Below are positions 63,807 to 64,000 of a stretch of 64,000 bases of DNA, in pieces; the first letter of the stretch is position 1, and each line of letters opens with the position of its first letter. A model generated the notes under the pieces. That model ran no database searches and was not told where the DNA came from. It worked only from the letters and a program-made list of their open reading frames with translations. The stretch is from Akkermansia muciniphila. GTDB lineage: Bacteria; Verrucomicrobiota; Verrucomicrobiia; Verrucomicrobiales; Akkermansiaceae. A program made the position numbers and the translations under genes. The stretch is taken from contig NZ_JABDHQ010000011.1 of the NCBI RefSeq assembly GCF_018709685.1, forward strand, positions 37,695-101,694, given 5' to 3'.

Positions 63807-64000
63807 ACGCCGCCATTCTGAAGAAAGAACGAATTCCGTCAATATCCAACACACTCTTAAACCGTTAAGAAAGAATGAGGAATAGTTAAGGAAATATTAT
63901 AATGCACCTTTCTTCTGATAAGCAAGAGGAGGTGAGCAATCCTTGCTAGTTTCTTTTGTTTTACCCCAGTATTGAGATCAGAAGAGGAAGAAAAAGACAC

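Overview
The window looks like chromosomal DNA from a Verrucomicrobiota bacterium close to Akkermansia (inference). Supporting signs are moderately high GC, weak Shine-Dalgarno sequences, a very short basic protein of a kind I associate with Chlamydiae and Verrucomicrobia, secreted glycan-degrading enzymes (a family 8 chondroitin-type lyase and an alpha-galactosidase-superfamily hydrolase), and many orphan secreted or lipoprotein genes typical of a host-glycan feeder. There is no rRNA operon, CRISPR array or transposase. I find 55 protein genes and 4 tRNA genes, plus one duplicated tRNA 3' half.

Layout. 1-8.8 kb: biotin ligase tail, acetate/succinate CoA-transferase, membrane protein, PL8 lyase, dTDP-sugar genes rfbA-rfbB, pfkA. 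8.8-16.7 kb: SMUG1-type uracil glycosylase, a repeat-rich gap, gatB, poxB, secreted glycosidase. 16.8-25.5 kb: Ca2+ P-type ATPase, RND efflux pair, SLC13-type carboxylate transporter. 25.7-34.2 kb: histone-H1-like basic protein, thiD, Sel1 lipoprotein, porin, DUF805 protein, orphan adenine methylase and a low-GC orphan. 34.2-44.3 kb: tRNA-Lys x2, tRNA-Thr, SDR, lipoprotein, peptide deformylase, tdh, a GT35 glucan phosphorylase-like protein without the PLP lysine, K+ channel, ArsC/Spx protein, beta-CASP hydrolase. 44.9-53.2 kb: tatA, Sel1 protein, an rRNA pseudouridine synthase with a 14-unit repeat tail, small basic protein, trmD, prfB (programmed +1 frameshift), DtxR-type regulator, rpsA: largely a translation neighbourhood. 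53.5-54.8 kb: secreted nitroreductase, GNAT, tRNA-Pro. 57.3-64 kb: GYF-domain membrane protein, then a minus-strand run of M23 peptidase, TIM-barrel epimerase, panB, folK, dapB, dapA and an SDR-like protein.

The most interesting region is 54,769-57,195: a 2.36-kb AT-richer islet bounded by direct repeats of the 3' half of tRNA-Pro(CGG) plus its terminator, as left by tRNA-targeted integration. It carries no integrase. It holds a protein combining an N-terminal PA14-like module with a C-terminal Tae4-like peptidoglycan amidase, followed on the same strand by a signal-peptide protein that could be its periplasmic immunity partner, and then a terminator. I read it as a compact effector-immunity cassette. 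The delivery system is not in the window, and the functional assignment rests on motif recognition only.
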